Shown here: positions 13,456 to 26,401 of the stretch, one piece after another
Layout of the letters: every line of letters starts with the position of its first letter
Numbering within the stretch: the first letter of the stretch is position 1
Origin: Parelaphostrongylus tenuis
Lineage: Eukaryota > Nematoda > Chromadorea > Rhabditida > Metastrongylidae
Length of the DNA: 64,000 nucleotides
Assembly (NCBI GenBank): GCA_019055375.1
Contig: JAHQIW010000907.1
Location: 1 to 64,000 of the forward strand
Direction of reading: 5' to 3'
Made by a program: the position numbers and the translations under genes
The notes under the pieces: model-generated
The model's database searches: none
The model's input: the letters and a program-made list of their open reading frames with translations, nothing else
Told to the model about the DNA's origin: nothing

Positions 13456-14604
13456 TTTAACTTGTGTTTATCTCCCGCACTTGCCTCTGTGATGTACAAT
13501 GCTCTTCTAGGTAACTTTTGTTACTAGCGAACTTTACTACAGTGTAAATCATTTGTCGCACTTGCAAAATAATCTCGATGGCTTGGAATTTCATCTATCA
13601 CGTCTATATCACCAAATCTACTTTATTCTTATAAAGCGTATAAGGACAAAGGAGTTACGCCTGATTGACGGACATGATATCTCAGCAACTGTTTTGCTGC
13701 ATAAGTTCCGCTTCAAACAACTCAAAAAAAAGCAGCAATAGACAGCAATGGCAAAGTTCTCAAGCTCAAAGGTTGAGCTTTCAACTATTTCTCGTACCTT
13801 TAAATGCTTGACTCCTAGTAACAATTTTCAATTTATAAATATGCAGTTTAGGGCAAAGGAAAGCCAAACTGAAGTTTGAGAACTGGTTGAATGAGCCTGT
13901 TGCTTCCCCATTGCGACGTCAGCATTTATATGCACCCTTCACAGCTCTTGTCTCTTCGTACCTGGTTATCTTTTTAATATCATTTCATGATAAGTTTTAT
14001 ACTCAGTTACCTCATAATGAAGAAACCAAGGAATAAACGGTGGAATCCACTTTGGTAGAAGAAGAGATGACTATAAGATCATCTAGAAGCTGTCACGACA
14101 AGTCCATTAAAAGGCCCGATGACGTTGCTAATCGTTTCAATGTTCGGCAAAACAGTTGCCTTTGCTGTGCCGCCGCTTAAGAGATGGTAGTGGCAATTTT
14201 ACTGAGAGTTCTATGGCTATTACTTCGTGAAAAATAATTTATGTCTCTCCTTCGAAGCAAATGTGCTACGATGAAAACATGGATGCAATACCCAGTTTGA
14301 TCTTTTAACAGAAAAGAGGTGCGCTACAATTATGCACAATTTGCAAACAGCTACAGTTGAAAGTTTCACCCGAGTGATAAGTACGACTATTGGTAAGAAT
14401 TGACTCTGTTATTTTCAAAGAAGTATTCGGAAAAAATGCCGAGTTGTTTGACAGATATAAGAGAATATAGAGAACAAAGATCACAGAAAAAATGGATTAA
14501 AAGAAGAAAAACTTAAGGATGTTTCTCAATGTGTCCTACTAAAAAACTGATACCAAAACTTTGTCGATTTTTTTGAGAGTGAGGATCCCATGAACAAGAC
14601 TCAC

Positions 14605-14712
14605 AAAATAAATAATTGAAGTAGTGCTGAATGATTATCGGAAGAATCGTCGATTTCCGGCCAGAATCGAACATGATTGTATCGCGTCTGATGAAATGCT
14701 CGAGCAGACTGG
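14605..14712 (-). CDS. Possible internal exon
   Basis: The block is bounded by acceptor GTTCTGCAG and a consensus donor TTT|GTGAGT. It encodes SLLEHFIRRDTIMFDSGRKS then ILPIIIQHYFNYLF. It might belong to the same minus-strand gene as 13273-13455 and 15934-16244, but phases were not tested across the gaps. Confidence 0.3.
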
Positions 14713-15933
14713 CTGCAGAACACCCACTCAAATTCCCTCGGTAACCCTAAACGCCCATAAATGATTCTAATCATGACCCTTGAAGCACGATTTCCTCTAT
14801 TAGTTGGAGTCTCAGAAGATACACAAATAACTTCCGCGCTTCCTATCTGACACAGATTGTTGACTGCTAAAGCATCTCCAGAATAGGGAACGCCGTAGCA
14901 GTGGAAAAGCGAGCGATTCAGTTGAGTTGCACGTCCGTGATGTGTGCAGACCAGTAAACCTAGGAACGAGAGACAAATGTCATTTTTAGCTAAATACTAA
15001 GAACAAATCGCTATTAGTCGAATGTTGAGAAAAGCTATATGGAGAGGAGAACAACGCGAAAATGTTGCTAAACCATAGATGAACATCTCCAGTATGGGTA
15101 ATTTTTACAAGCACTACTGTAGATAGCAATGAATGCATGAGAAATTGAGAAGAAATCACGGTAAGCTTAGTATGGCAATAAAGTCCTTACCAACACGACA
15201 TTCAAACAGAAAACTCTGAGGCCTAGACTAAAGTTCTAGTAGCGATTACAATAGCACAAAAACGTGTAGCTTTCGCGAGGCGCTCGATCCTTGAGGAAAT
15301 GCGCCATGCATGACTTCATCAAACATCACTAAAGATGACTAAATGCAACTTTGGCTTTTACAATTACTCGTGGTGTGTTGCCGGCAAATCAGTCAGTGCT
15401 GGCATCCTCCTTAGCAAAACTGGCACGAATTCGTCGACCTGGGAGGGACGGATGGCTTCGTCGGCCTTCAATCGCACTAATGGCGGTGTTTGTTGCAAAG
15501 CGCCTAGATGAAACTAAACATCACAATGAATTAGGAAGAGATAAAATTGAATTCTTCCAAGCCTTACTATCAAGTCCTCCATCACATGGCGCTAATTTAA
15601 ATATTAGGAAACTCTGTACAACCACTTATTAACCAAATCTTCAGTTATGTTTTTTGGTTCCTAGATGATTCTATTTTCCAAAAATTGATAAATTTAAATC
15701 AGGACCAGCACCCTTCGTAAGTGGATGCTGTAGTAATTCAAAAATAGCTTTGTGGAATTAGCAGGCGCTCTGTAACCTTTCGAAGAAACCACACGATCGA
15801 CGACAAACTGCAACCTCTATTCGGACGTCATTTAGCGCCTTTTTATGATATGACCAGCTTCTTTTACCAAACTATCCTCCATGAAGCAGTGATTATTTGC
15901 TGCACTGATCAGTGTGACCGTAAGCATCGTTCA

Positions 15934-16244
15934 TCAATAATTGTCGATCACAAAGAATAACGCCGCCGTTACGGACATGTGTCGATGATCACGACGATAA
16001 TCGCCAAGCAACAGATGTGAGACGAGCGCCACCACGACGTCGGCGGTACGACTGACAATCGGCCACATAACGATTCGATTAATGGCCGTTATGACAGCAA
16101 TCCCACTTATAATAACAATAGGAAAGCCATTAATAAAGCCGTGCCGGAAGCCAACATCACGCATTGAGGGTATTAGGCGAAATAGAAGTGATTCATTAAC
16201 AGCGACGAGAACCCCAAGCATATTAGTTTCCTCAGAGAAGTTAT
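15934..16244 (-). CDS. Possible membrane-protein exon
   Basis: An open block of about 100 codons follows acceptor GCTTTTATTAG and ends at TGA. It contains NMLGVLVAVNESLLFRLIPS, a hydrophobic HGFINGFPIVIISGIAVITA segment, and a second hydrophobic stretch. The plus strand is partly open as well. Between 15345 and 15520 another GC-rich stretch is open in two plus frames and one minus frame; I could not choose among them. Confidence 0.3.
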
Positions 16245-17015
16245 CTAATAAAAGCAAGTGGACAGGTATAAGTCTTTACGCTGAGCTCGTGTATAATTCA
16301 ATTTTTTGCCAAAATTTCCATTACCCCTCACGTCCACTGATCTTTTTCCCAACAGCACTTTCGTAGAATGTCACGGCTGACAAAAACACCTCAATACAAG
16401 CTGAGTTCACTTTGAATATGCAGATTTTTATCCCTCCCCGAAAATGGTAGAAAAACCAAATCGGAAGTTCATTAATGGCATAGAAGTCTTGTTTGTAATT
16501 TGGAATAATACTACCAGAGTTTTACAGTGCTGCACAACAGAAGGAAATACACCAAAACCACCCGAAACCTTAATGGCTAAGACAGATGAAAATTGTTTCT
16601 GGTGATCTTCCATTATCGCAATCCATTCTTCACCACTTTATGGGCAAATTTTTTGAATTTTTAGTAGTCATTCGATAAGTTGAAAAGCCGCGATTTTACT
16701 CTACTATGTCTAGCGACAAATAAAGTTGACATAAACACTTAGCGCGTTCCGGCGCGTTTTTCTTTGAACAGAGCTTTTCCCTTTGACCTTTGGTGACCAC
16801 TTTATTGATTAATTCTCAAAAATTTTGATACTGCGTTTGTTCTCTGAACAAAGCTTTTTAACGCGCACAGCAGCGAAAAAAGATTGAGTTTAACACTCAG
16901 CGCGTTTCAGCGCTTTAGCAAGATGAGCGAACAGCAGTAGTGCGGAAATCCTTTGATCGGCGGAAAACCATCAGTCATTCGGACAAGGAACATCGCCAAA
17001 TGATGTATGGCCGAC

Positions 17016-17264
17016 TTAATGTTCATCCGTGTCGGAAATAATCTCGGGTGAGAGCAAATTCACTGCCACTTTTTCCATATACGATCTGCCTGGACCGTGC
17101 TTTCTGCTATGAACGCCTTCAATATACAATAGATTTTCGTCAGTCCGAAAAGCTACTATGATCACAAATTGTGTGAAAAAACGAACATCTGAATGATTCG
17201 GGGTCTCATTCAAGCTTAATCGAAATAATTCATGATAGTTGACGCCAACACAATGAATATCCAC
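17016..17264 (-). CDS. Possible terminal exon, unrecognised
   Basis: The open block ends in TAA. It encodes SDVRFFTQFVIIVAFRTDEN, then LLYIEGVHSRKHGPGRSYME and a polar end. Codon use looks coding-like. The acceptor is uncertain; CATTCAG near 17197 is one option. Confidence 0.25.
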   Translation of the reverse strand: MDIHCVGVNYHELFRLSLNETPNHSDVRFFTQFVIIVAFRTDENLLYIEGVHSRKHGPGRSYMEKVAVNLLSPEIISDTDEH

Positions 17265-17300
17265 ACAACTCGATTAGCTTTTCCATTTTTCCCTTAACTA

Positions 17301-17552
17301 ATGAAAGAGATAAAGAAAACTATCCAATGCCAATTTTTTTCTTCAAAAATGGTACTTCGTGAGATGCGAAACGCAATTATAATAATTATGAAGTTTGTGA
17401 TACCTTGCCAGAAAACAAGATTAGGAAGTATATACAAGTTTAAACAATGTGAGTTCCACTGCATTTTCAGCTTCAATGCCGATTTGTGTTACCTAGATCA
17501 TTGCTGTGGACGAGTGAATGTTGATGGCACCGACAGCTTTGAACGTCGTTAA
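17301..17552 (+). CDS. Possible small cysteine-rich protein
   Basis: A plus-strand frame ends in TAA at 17550-17552. Its second half has cysteines spaced as C, C, C, C, CC within KQCEFHCIFSFNADLCYLDH then CCGRVNVDGTDSFERR. A very good acceptor-like site (CATTTTCAG) lies inside, so the true exon may start there. The first half includes a hydrophobic run of isoleucines. Chance cannot be excluded. Confidence 0.2.
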   Translation: MKEIKKTIQCQFFSSKMVLREMRNAIIIIMKFVIPCQKTRLGSIYKFKQCEFHCIFSFNADLCYLDHCCGRVNVDGTDSFERR

Positions 17553-17867
17553 ATATAAGGTAGAGCAAGAATCTGGGCATGTTGTGATGGTTAAAAGCAC
17601 ATGAGTCTCCTCTAGGAGTGATATTGGCTTAGAAACCTCACCTTACTGAGTTCTGGTCTTATGTCAGCATCAATGTGGTCATTCGCTTAGTCACATATGT
17701 ACTAATTTTGAAGAGATTCCATTGACAAAGATTTTAGAAAACGATGTGATATATCCCCGAATTATTGGACGCCTTCATTTTCCGAATCAGTGAGTTCACA
17801 ATCATGATCAAATTAGGAACATATGTGGTCTCATCGTACCATAATGTCAAGTATTTGAGCTGTCTTA

Positions 17868-18175
17868 GAGCGCGTACGGAGCAGTTAGAGGTGCTCTGCA
17901 ACATACACGATCAACCAGTCGATGATCGATGGTTCGATTCCGCGCTCAGACCTGACAAAGCTTTCCATTCCATCGAGGTCAGCAAATTCAGACTGCACTT
18001 GACATCTGGGAGGACACCAGTACTGAGTTGATCCATCGGTAAATTACTAAGGTCATTCTAAAAGCAAGATATTCATTCAATCACTTCAAACGAAGCTGAA
18101 AATTGAAGACGAATCCATGGCATTTCCTGAACTGATCAATGTCGAGAGCTTTATTCCTCTTAGAATAAATCTCTT
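17868..18175 (+). repeat. tRNA-derived SINE
   Basis: Head CGGAGCAGTTAGAGGTGCTC with B box GGTTCGATTCC, an insertion in the head, body with ACATCTGGGAGGA and tail AATTGAAGACGAATCCATGG. Confidence 0.65.
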
Positions 18176-18179
18176 CCTA

Positions 18180-19855
18180 CAAGTATCAAGGTAACTGAAA
18201 GTTTCCAGTGATCGGAACGCGAAAACATTACAAATGGCGAATACGTATGCGGAAGAGAAAGTGAAAACAATCAAAAATTTGAAAAAAAAGTTCTAATGAG
18301 GTCAAGGAAAAATATACGTGAGGTAAGTTCTGACATAAATAAGATATGAACTTCTCAAGTTCAAGCCGAAGCTTTTTCAGGTAGCTTCAAAAGTACTACG
18401 TCACTTATGAGAGCATGTTAATTGCCACAGCACTTAAGAACACTATCGCATTACGGTAATTTTTGCGATCGTAGCATTTTGATCGTGCACATTAGCACTT
18501 TCAATCAGTTATTTTGAGACCTCGCATAGAAATTTGATAAAATCTGATAAAACCTTCTTAAACCTTTCAGAGACCTGATATGGCACCTAAAGTGCTGACA
18601 ACTGACAACCAGTCACTCTGAGAGAAAGCCACGTTGGACGATTCCGTCATTCAACGAAGAGTTTGACTTTATGCTGCGTCGATTCCTCATAACAGCAAGG
18701 AACGAGTAACCGAATGGCATATGGTGCTAGAGAGGAGAAAGCCGGAACGTACGTCTATCACTAGAGATGCCATGCCAAACCTCCGAAAGGCTCAAGAAAG
18801 TTGAATCCGATCGTAAATAATTTTTAGAAGAAAAAAGTCATGACTATTGCAAGAACTCTTAATTATCTAGACACGCATTGGTAGAAATAGAAAAGCTTTT
18901 TATGTTACTTATTGATTTGAATGTTTCAAACTTTTTGTGACACAATATTTATCGCAGTAGAAACTTACGGGAAAAAGTGAAGTGTGTTATTCATTCTGAA
19001 ATTTTATGCATCTCCATACTCTTACTTACGACTTATCTTAAATGGAATGGAAAGCGGAGTAGTAGATGATGAGGAGGAAAAGTTGTTAGGAAACTAATGC
19101 GAAATACTTCAAAAGTACGATAAAGTTAGCAGTAATATCAAGTTATGGCAATAACATAGTTTACTTTATCACAAATCGACCGCTGCGTTTTCAAAATCAT
19201 ACCAACCACCGAGGTTACTAGACATTGTCGGTTACACTGGATAGGTGTTTATTACGGCTTCAATTTTTTTTTCGGTAGAATACCTTTTAAAAAAGTCTAC
19301 GTAGGTTCGATAAAGAAGTTTGGTTAGCGAGTTTTGCACAAATCATAAAAAATAATGAAACAAGAGAAGTTCTTTCGACAAGGATTAAAGGTCACGTATA
19401 ACAAATAATACATTGATCGATTTATGATAAATTTTGCATGTGCAAAACTCAACTTCAATCCAATAGAGCAGCAATTACCATGCAGTCTTGTAGTCGTCCA
19501 CATTTTACAGACCCTCAAAAAATCTCTGTATTTTTTATGTACTTTTCTTCGATACTATGTCAATAAAGTGTACCATCTCCACAAAATGGTAGCTATCCTT
19601 GGGATAGAAAAATCAACAAGGGGAAATATGTATTAAACTTATCTACTGTCATAATGTCACTATTTGTATGCAATTTGATACGTATTGATCAAGCGCCCGA
19701 AAATGCCAGAATGGCTAGAAATTTAGAAAATTGATCAAAATATGTTTTGAATGAAGTTTTCTAGATGTGAAGGTTTACGTCCTCAATAGATAAGAGCGGT
19801 CGATGAAGGCAAGTGAGATAATGAATTTCGACTAGCGGACGATCAAAGTTTCCGT
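18180..19855. other. No gene recognised
   Basis: AT-rich, short chance frames on both strands. Likely 3' flank of the coiled-coil gene. Confidence 0.45.
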
Positions 19856-19859
19856 TTAA

Positions 19860-20045
19860 TTAACTTGATGCGCCAAGTAATGCAGTAGAGGATGGATGTC
19901 GCAGACTATTTAGAAGAGTTAGCGACCGATTCTCACGCTCTCGTTCATTCTTCTCCCGCTCAGCTTCAACACGCTGGTAATAAGCAGTGGTCAGCTGGCT
20001 GATGATGTCGTTGGACTTAGTTAACTCATTTTGGAAGCTGTTCTC
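19860..20045 (-). CDS. C-terminal exon of a coiled-coil protein
   Basis: A 61-codon block ends in TAA (19860-19862). It begins ENSFQNELTKSNDIISQLTT and continues with VEAEREKNERERENRSLTLL, a charged heptad-like coiled coil, then a Ser-rich tail ending ALLGASS. Codon use is clearly coding-like, with many GAG, AAC and CTG codons, against AT-rich surroundings. A TAG|GAG acceptor is possible at 20045. A second coding-like block about 300 bases upstream (around 20305-20385, minus) may be the previous exon but does not match in phase. No family assigned. Confidence 0.5.
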   Translation of the reverse strand, partial: ENSFQNELTKSNDIISQLTTAYYQRVEAEREKNERERENRSLTLLNSLRHPSSTALLGASS

Positions 20046-20547
20046 CTACTATGAAATATGATTTATTCTATTACAATGATATCGAAATGGAACGATTCCA
20101 GAATAAACCGATGAAGCAAGAAGTTATTCAATCAAACTCGTTGGGACGAATTTAGATTTCCGCTAGAAGAAATTTGTACGCATACAACGATTATGACAAT
20201 CAACAACGTTTGTAATGTGGGAATAAATCATAGAAACGTAAAATATTAGTTGTCTCATTTATAAGTAATAATAGCATCAAAAATTCTACTTAGCATTTTC
20301 AAGTGTTCTCAAAGTTGGCTCCCTTCGAGAATTCGCTGCTCCTTTTCGAGAAGTGCAAGCGTAACCCTTTTCACGAAATGAAGAAGTTTTTCATAGCTGT
20401 ATCATTTTCAGTGCAAAATTTTCAAACTACAAAACTGATCAAACACTGAATCAATATGTAAATAGGGGCTGAGCAAAAAAGAGAACAAAGTATAAGCATT
20501 CTTAAATTGAAATTGAAACGCTGAAAGTCTCAATTCAATAGGTCCTT

Positions 20548-20760
20548 TCACTATTATTTGAGTCAACTTGTCATGTGGTCTGGTAAAGGCTCTTGTACAG
20601 CTCGATACACGTTTCTCGTCCTTACAGACTCGTCAGTCGGGCAGAACCCGTCGTCTTTCAGTATTTTTATAGTCAGTTCTCTCGAGAGCTCTGCTCCTTT
20701 ACAGAGAGTCATCGAAGACGAACGTTTTAGTTAGGCCAGGTTCTTCAATGATAGAGCGAT
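20548..20760 (+). repeat. Fold-back family 1, left half only
   Basis: Matches the left half of the 49.8-kb copy (CAACTTGTCATGTGGTCTGG, AGTCGGGCAGAACCCGTCGT, GAGAGCTCTGCTCCTTTACA). A more decayed piece lies at 24715-24850. Confidence 0.65.
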
Positions 20761-20796
20761 GAACCCGCTAGCGATTAAGCCTTTTTTGCTTTTTCC

Positions 20797-21300
20797 CTAG
20801 ACTTTTAGTAATCATTCAATAGCTTGAATCTCAGCAAATTTGAAACTGAAGCTTTTTATTCAAAGAATCTTCTTAGAGAGCTGTAGTATCGGAAATAAGG
20901 TCACAATCCACACTCGAGGCGCATTTTTTTCTCGACTATTAGCTTCCTAGCGGAACTGTAATCAGGATACATTTTTCAACCCTTTCGGAAGAAGACCTAT
21001 TTTCCTTTTTTCTCAGATTTTTAGTGGTCATTTCATAGCTCAAATCTCGGCTATATCAATATCGTTTTTAGAAAGGCCTTTTTAGAGCGCTGTCGTAGCG
21101 AAAATGAGATCGCGTTTCCAATGTTGCTAAATACCATCCACACACCTTAACACAAAAAATGCGCCCAAGCGTGAAACTCAAATTTGTTCTCGCTGCGACG
21201 TGCATTCAAAAAGCTTTTCTGGGAAACAAGCGCAATATCAGAATCATCGAGATTCAAGCTATGGAATGATTACTGAAAGTCTGAGGGAAATGTGAAAACA
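20797..21300 (+). repeat. Fold-back family 2, complete copy
   Basis: Arms CCCTAGACTTTTAGTAATCA (left) and TGATTACTGAAAGTCTGAGG (right, inverted), with inner blocks TTTTTAGAGCGCTGTCGTAG and, inverted, CTGCGACGTGCATTCAAAAA. Non-coding. Confidence 0.65.
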
Positions 21301-21644
21301 GTTTTATCTTTACAAGGTTGAAAAACGCATCTCGATAACAGGAGAGTACCGACTGTCTCATACGAAGCTACTACTTTCCGTAAAATCGTCGAACTATTCA
21401 ACTTTATTCTTCCATTTTCTTTTGTACCAGTCATAAGGTATCATTACCATATTTGCATGAAATTCAGTTCTCTCCCATTTAAGTGTGAGAAAACGACCGA
21501 ATATCCAACAATACTCGCTAAACGCTTGTTTGAATTTTTCATTGGTTGGCTGTAGCTGGAGCATATGCTCGTGAGAAAACACACACGATGACTGTCACAG
21601 AGTTCCGCCCCTGTATATGTGGAAATCGAATTATTTAAGTGTTC

Positions 21645-21890
21645 GAATGACTGGGTGGCACATGTCGTGTTGTGGTTAGAGCTGTCTTGTAATGGCATGT
21701 GAGGTCGTTGGTTCAATCCCGAGCACCAGCTTCACTAGCCTTTCTTTCTCAATCAGAAAATAAGAACGAAACTGGTCTGGTAAGACTAGCAGCACTGACT
21801 GATACACCGGTAAACCAGCACAAGACATATTATGATCAATATACAATCAATCACTTCTAATGATGTTTGATGAAGCCAGATATACGGTGC
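21645..21890 (+). repeat. tRNA-derived SINE, variant head
   Basis: A box TGTCGTGTTGTGGTTAGAGC, B box GGTTCAATCCC, body GTCTGGTAAGACTAGCAGCA shared with the other copies. Confidence 0.6.
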
Positions 21891-22118
21891 ATTCCTCAGG
21901 TATCGTTCAACCCCAAAGCTTCAAGCTCTGAAAGGAAATAATTTCTTTTCAAGCAATTGAGTATTACTGGTCGGAAATCGATTCGGCCTTCAATGACGAT
22001 TCAACAATTTCAATACCTACTTCTCTTGCCTCCTAAATAAAGACTTCTCGGATAACTTTATCTATATCGCGTTGAGAGAGACTGTCGCTGACAAAGAGCA
22101 TACTAGAGCAACTTCATG

Positions 22119-22172
22119 CATATATATCTAGATATATAGATATATAGATATATAGATATATGTATATAGCAT
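22119..22172 (+). repeat. (ATATAG)n microsatellite
   Basis: Repeated GATATATA units followed by ATGTATATAG. Confidence 0.9.
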
Positions 22173-22179
22173 ATATTTA

Positions 22180-24510
22180 TTTACGGTCTGACAGAGCATG
22201 AGCTTCGCTTGATGAAGTGGATAACGAAGAGCTATCGCGGGTGTGAAGCCCAGTTGATGATGCGAGTTTTGCTCGTATTTCAGCATCCCCCTGCTATTTC
22301 ATTTTGCACTTACATTGTACTTTTACTTTGCAGTTCACTTGCCAGGAAGAAAGGTTAGGCATTGAACAAAAATTAGAACATTATACCTGTCCAAATTTTG
22401 TTCACTTATGTGTAGCTTATACCATTATTATTATTATTAGCATTCATTTATCAGTTTGAGAAAGTTTAGAAAGCATTTCTATTAAGTGGTGGTAGAAACT
22501 TGTTCAGATATATGTGACTTGAGTATAGTAAATGGAGTAGGCAAGTGATCCCTTTCGATACACAACGGCCTAACCTCTTTAAGCCGTGGGTCCTCTTCGT
22601 TTTAGGCATGACACGCCACTCATCCTTCCCAGTTGAGAGAATTGCTGCTAGACTTATCTAAGCCAAGTTCACTTCATACAGTGCACGTGGGAACTACAAC
22701 TATCTCAGGCTGCTAGGAGGAGTCGACTTTACAAGCATTCAGTGACACTTGTGACAACAATAAAATATGCCTTCGAATAGTAGCAGAGGCCGCCTGCAAA
22801 GAAATGGAAATCGGTAAACCTTCAAGGATGGTGTATATGAGAAATCGAATCGCAATCATCTTTCCTGGGATCCATACAGTGTGAAATATGCGATGCCGGG
22901 ACAAAGTAATAAGTAATAGATGAAAGTACGTACAGTACATGGAATTGACGTCCATGGACTTTTTTGACAAGTCATTCGATTCAGTAAGCTATTTGCGCCT
23001 TTTTTTTACGAAAGACCGAAATTAGTGTTGAGAATAACATAGCGGTGAAAATTGGAAACCCAGGTGGGCATCTAGATTAAGCCGGCTTTGTTACCCAAAT
23101 TGTTAGTGGGAAGTGGATGGAGAAAGAACGGCGCGTTCAGCTAAGGCCTGTCATTAAGAGGTGACAGGAAATAGAGGGAAGTCATGGCCCATGGGGCAGC
23201 TCAGAATTAACGAAGGTAGAGAAAGGATGCATTGCAAAAGGGGAAAATTGGAAGAGCTAGAGTGTATTGTATCAGAGAGATAAAACGGAGAACTATGGGG
23301 TTTTTCTGAGGCCATTTGTTCTAGCCAGAATTTTATGCCTTCCTGCTAAGCCTGTTAATATTTTTTGCCACTCTTAATCACGTATTTTCTCAAAAATATT
23401 TATCCAGTTAAAAGGACAAAAAGCGACTTGTAAATACTCGCGCACGGTGGAAAAAGCAAAGGAATGATATTCAAACTTGTTGAATGATAACCATCAATGA
23501 GTATCAACTAATCAATGTTCTTTATGTCCCTTTGAGGACCAGCGTTGATAGGCAGGAGGCGTCGCTCCGTCGCTTTCCCACGAGACGCGACTTCGTCTAT
23601 GCATGCTTCTTTGGCTACCTGACGGCGTTCCCATGAGATGAGACGCCGCCATTACAATACCTGAGTAAGACTTGACGTCGCGCCGTGAGAAGCAAAATGC
23701 TTCTAACAGTATTTAGAGGGACGTCCTATATCATTCTGTTAGGACTGGCCGTATATAAGATAACTTATCAGATACCTTCACCATATGAGCTATTTTGAGC
23801 TTCCTATGCAACAATAGCGACAGACGTTCATGGCTTGGCAATTCACCAGCTTATTACTTTTTCTGGGTGAGTTTCAGTTGTTAAATCTTCAGATGCTACT
23901 ACAAAGAAAGATGCAGTGGCAGCGAAACGGTAGTGGACATAGCGCCATCCTATCGCCTTCGTGTCCAGTGTAAATACTACAGATCTTCTCACTGAAGAAC
24001 TGTAAGCACTATTGCTTGATCATATTTGAGAACATTAATCGATGGCGCACTGAACGAATAATCGAAAACATGCAAGATTCACTCTAAATCACTAAATGAC
24101 TGGCTCCTGTCCCTCGAAAATCCAGGTGGACCGCTGCAGAGATGGCTCCGTTACAAAAGGATGCAGTAAACCATATAGGAAACACAACTCTGTTCATATT
24201 ATTCCAGTATATCCATCGACTGTAAAGTAGACACTCATCAGATACGTATTTCAAATGGATGCCCACGAGCAGAAAAACTGCATAGAAATCCCTTCTTCAA
24301 CATTTGAGGCGATAGTAAACGGATGAGCATTCATTGTCGGTTAATTTTGGAAGTATGCATCGTGTATTCGACTTCACCAAGCATTGCACAGGTGAATGAA
24401 TACGTATCTGACTTATGTCTTGTAGTGGCCTACTTATGTATCTCGCTAGTTCACTTATTTTTTAGACAAATCTGGTATCAGTCTGCCGACTCTGAGGAAA
24501 TGCAAGGTTC
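22180..24510. other. Mostly no gene; two small coding-like spots
   Basis: Besides the small ORF at 23829, a minus block at 23535-23670 opens ATGGCGGCGTC and encodes MAASHLMGTPSGSQRSMHRR; its status is unknown. A strong acceptor (TTTCTTTGCAG, minus) near 22797 borders a block open in two frames. Confidence 0.4.
23829..23971 (+). CDS. Possible small secreted ORF
   Basis: ATG at 23829 opens MAWQFTSLLLFL, a signal-peptide-like start, followed by donor-like GGTGAGT. Twenty-six bases later an acceptor-like AAATCTTCAG precedes a frame CYYKERCSGSETVVD. That intron would be too short, so either the frame reads through to a stop at 23971 or one site is not used. Confidence 0.2.
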
Positions 24511-24514
24511 ATAG

Positions 24515-24592
24515 AGTCCGCGGCGTGAGATCAAACCAACAATCGCTCGTAATATTGCATGGTAACCTTAGCCTTTGCGCTACAGACCTAAA
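24515..24592 (-). repeat. tRNA-headed repeat fragment
   Basis: Minus strand: GTAGCGCAAAGGCTAAGG then GGTTTGATCTC, tRNA-like spacing. Similar weak heads lie at 29290-29430 (minus) and 33070-33145 (plus). Confidence 0.35.
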
Positions 24593-25907
24593 ACTATTAC
24601 GCGGTCTAGAGATAAATCCATTCGCATGACGATTAATTGAGCTCCGATGAGTTTCCATTGAACTGCACTCAGTTTGAAAGAACTACGTGTAGTACACAGA
24701 GGCATAACACTGATATATTCTGAACTTATCACGTGGTCTGTTACGGCACTTATGCTGTGCCAGGCACGTGTTTTGGCATCCTAGTAATACGGTCTTTTTC
24801 GATTCCACCAATCCCTTGCAGGTGATAAACCTCTACATATCAAGGATTCGATGACGAATAAACAAATTATCCGCATGTCAGGTGACAAAATCCCCCTAAA
24901 GTGATCGACAGGCGATCGCGCATGGTTGGTAGAAAGAATCGTACCTCTACAACCCACTACTACTCAAAGCAATGTAGGGAGATTTCATTATCTGACATGC
25001 TGTGACTTCTCTACATATCGAGGAATATCAAGGAATTGTTCTTTCGATTCGAGTTTCTTTGAATATATAGATGTTCGTACCGCTATAAGGGATTGCCTGA
25101 ACACGAAAGGCACCGTGATACTAATGAGACATATAGGCCCAAGATATGTTATCGGAACATATATTGTTTCAAGTGTGGTCTACAAAAACAGTCGGATGTA
25201 AAGACGAAATTTGAATTTCTGGCCTACGTTGACGTTTCATACCGGTCTAGTTTAAGAGTATGAGAGAAGACCCTTATTCTAGGATAAGAACTAGGTGACG
25301 GAGTAATAAATAATGGAACGATTTTTACAGACAAAGAAAATTGCACTGGAAGATAGAAGAGCAATATTGATATTGGCAGATTCTCTTAAGAGATTCAGAG
25401 AAATTCGAACTTCTGTATCAAGCTTCATTCCGTTTCCCATTTCCAACTTAAGTTCTTTGTGGAATGCGCTAAGAAGTTATTGGAAGACAAAGGTGTGAAT
25501 ACAATCTTGAGAGAAGAATTCTTTAAAAAAAAAAGGTAAAACTGACTGAAGAATAAGAAAGCATTGCATATGATGGACATTTTCAGGCAAGAAGAATAAA
25601 AAAAAATGAGAATAGTGGGTGATCATTATTTCAAACGAAAAGAAGATAGTCAATTAGTGAGCGAACGAAATATGAAACCGTCATTGGATTGACAGGGAAA
25701 TAATAGGCGATTAGGAACAAACATACTATTGATACCTCTAGAAACATCGTCAATAGCTTTCCTGGAAAAATATAAATGGGCTCCTAAGCTCATTCAAAAC
25801 CAGTCATCACATTTGAGGGAGAGAAATTCCCTCCAAAGCAGTGCGAGAAATCAGACAACAGACAACATCAATAGACACAGATATATTGAAAAATGAGTGG
25901 TGGTTCG

Positions 25908-25985
25908 GATGTACCTCGGTGGTGTAGTGAAAGCACGTCTTCCCGGTATGGATGAAAGGCGGGTTTGACTCCCGTCTAATGATGT
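25908..25985 (+). repeat. tRNA-like sequence or pseudogene
   Basis: CGGTGGTGTAGTGAAAGCAC (A box like) and GGGTTTGACTCCCG (B box) in tRNA spacing. The acceptor stem does not pair well, so a SINE head or tRNA pseudogene is more likely than a working tRNA. Confidence 0.45.
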
Positions 25986-26401
25986 GTTTTTGCTCATCAC
26001 TCAGTTCTCTCAGATATATATGAAACATCATAGAGCTGCGAAAAAGCAGTTACACTGGAAATTTTGAGACTTAATATATACTCAAAAATCCATTGCGAAG
26101 TTGAAACAACACCCTCCAAAAGCAAAACGTTATCTTATTTTGATTAGTAGAACTTAGTATGAAGTCATTCCACAAACCAAGCTTAGTGTTGGAGTCGGAA
26201 TTTCTCAAGCCATCAAATAACTATAAGGACATCGACTTTAAAAGGATACAAATGTTACACACCAATTGGAAATATGTTTCCCTTCACACCGAAGTTGTTT
26301 TTCTTGTTGAAAACAAAGAGTTTGATCGACGTATGGACGTTTATTTTTACTAGACCCATCTTTATCGCAGCTTCTTCGATAATATTTCCATCATTTCATA
26401 T

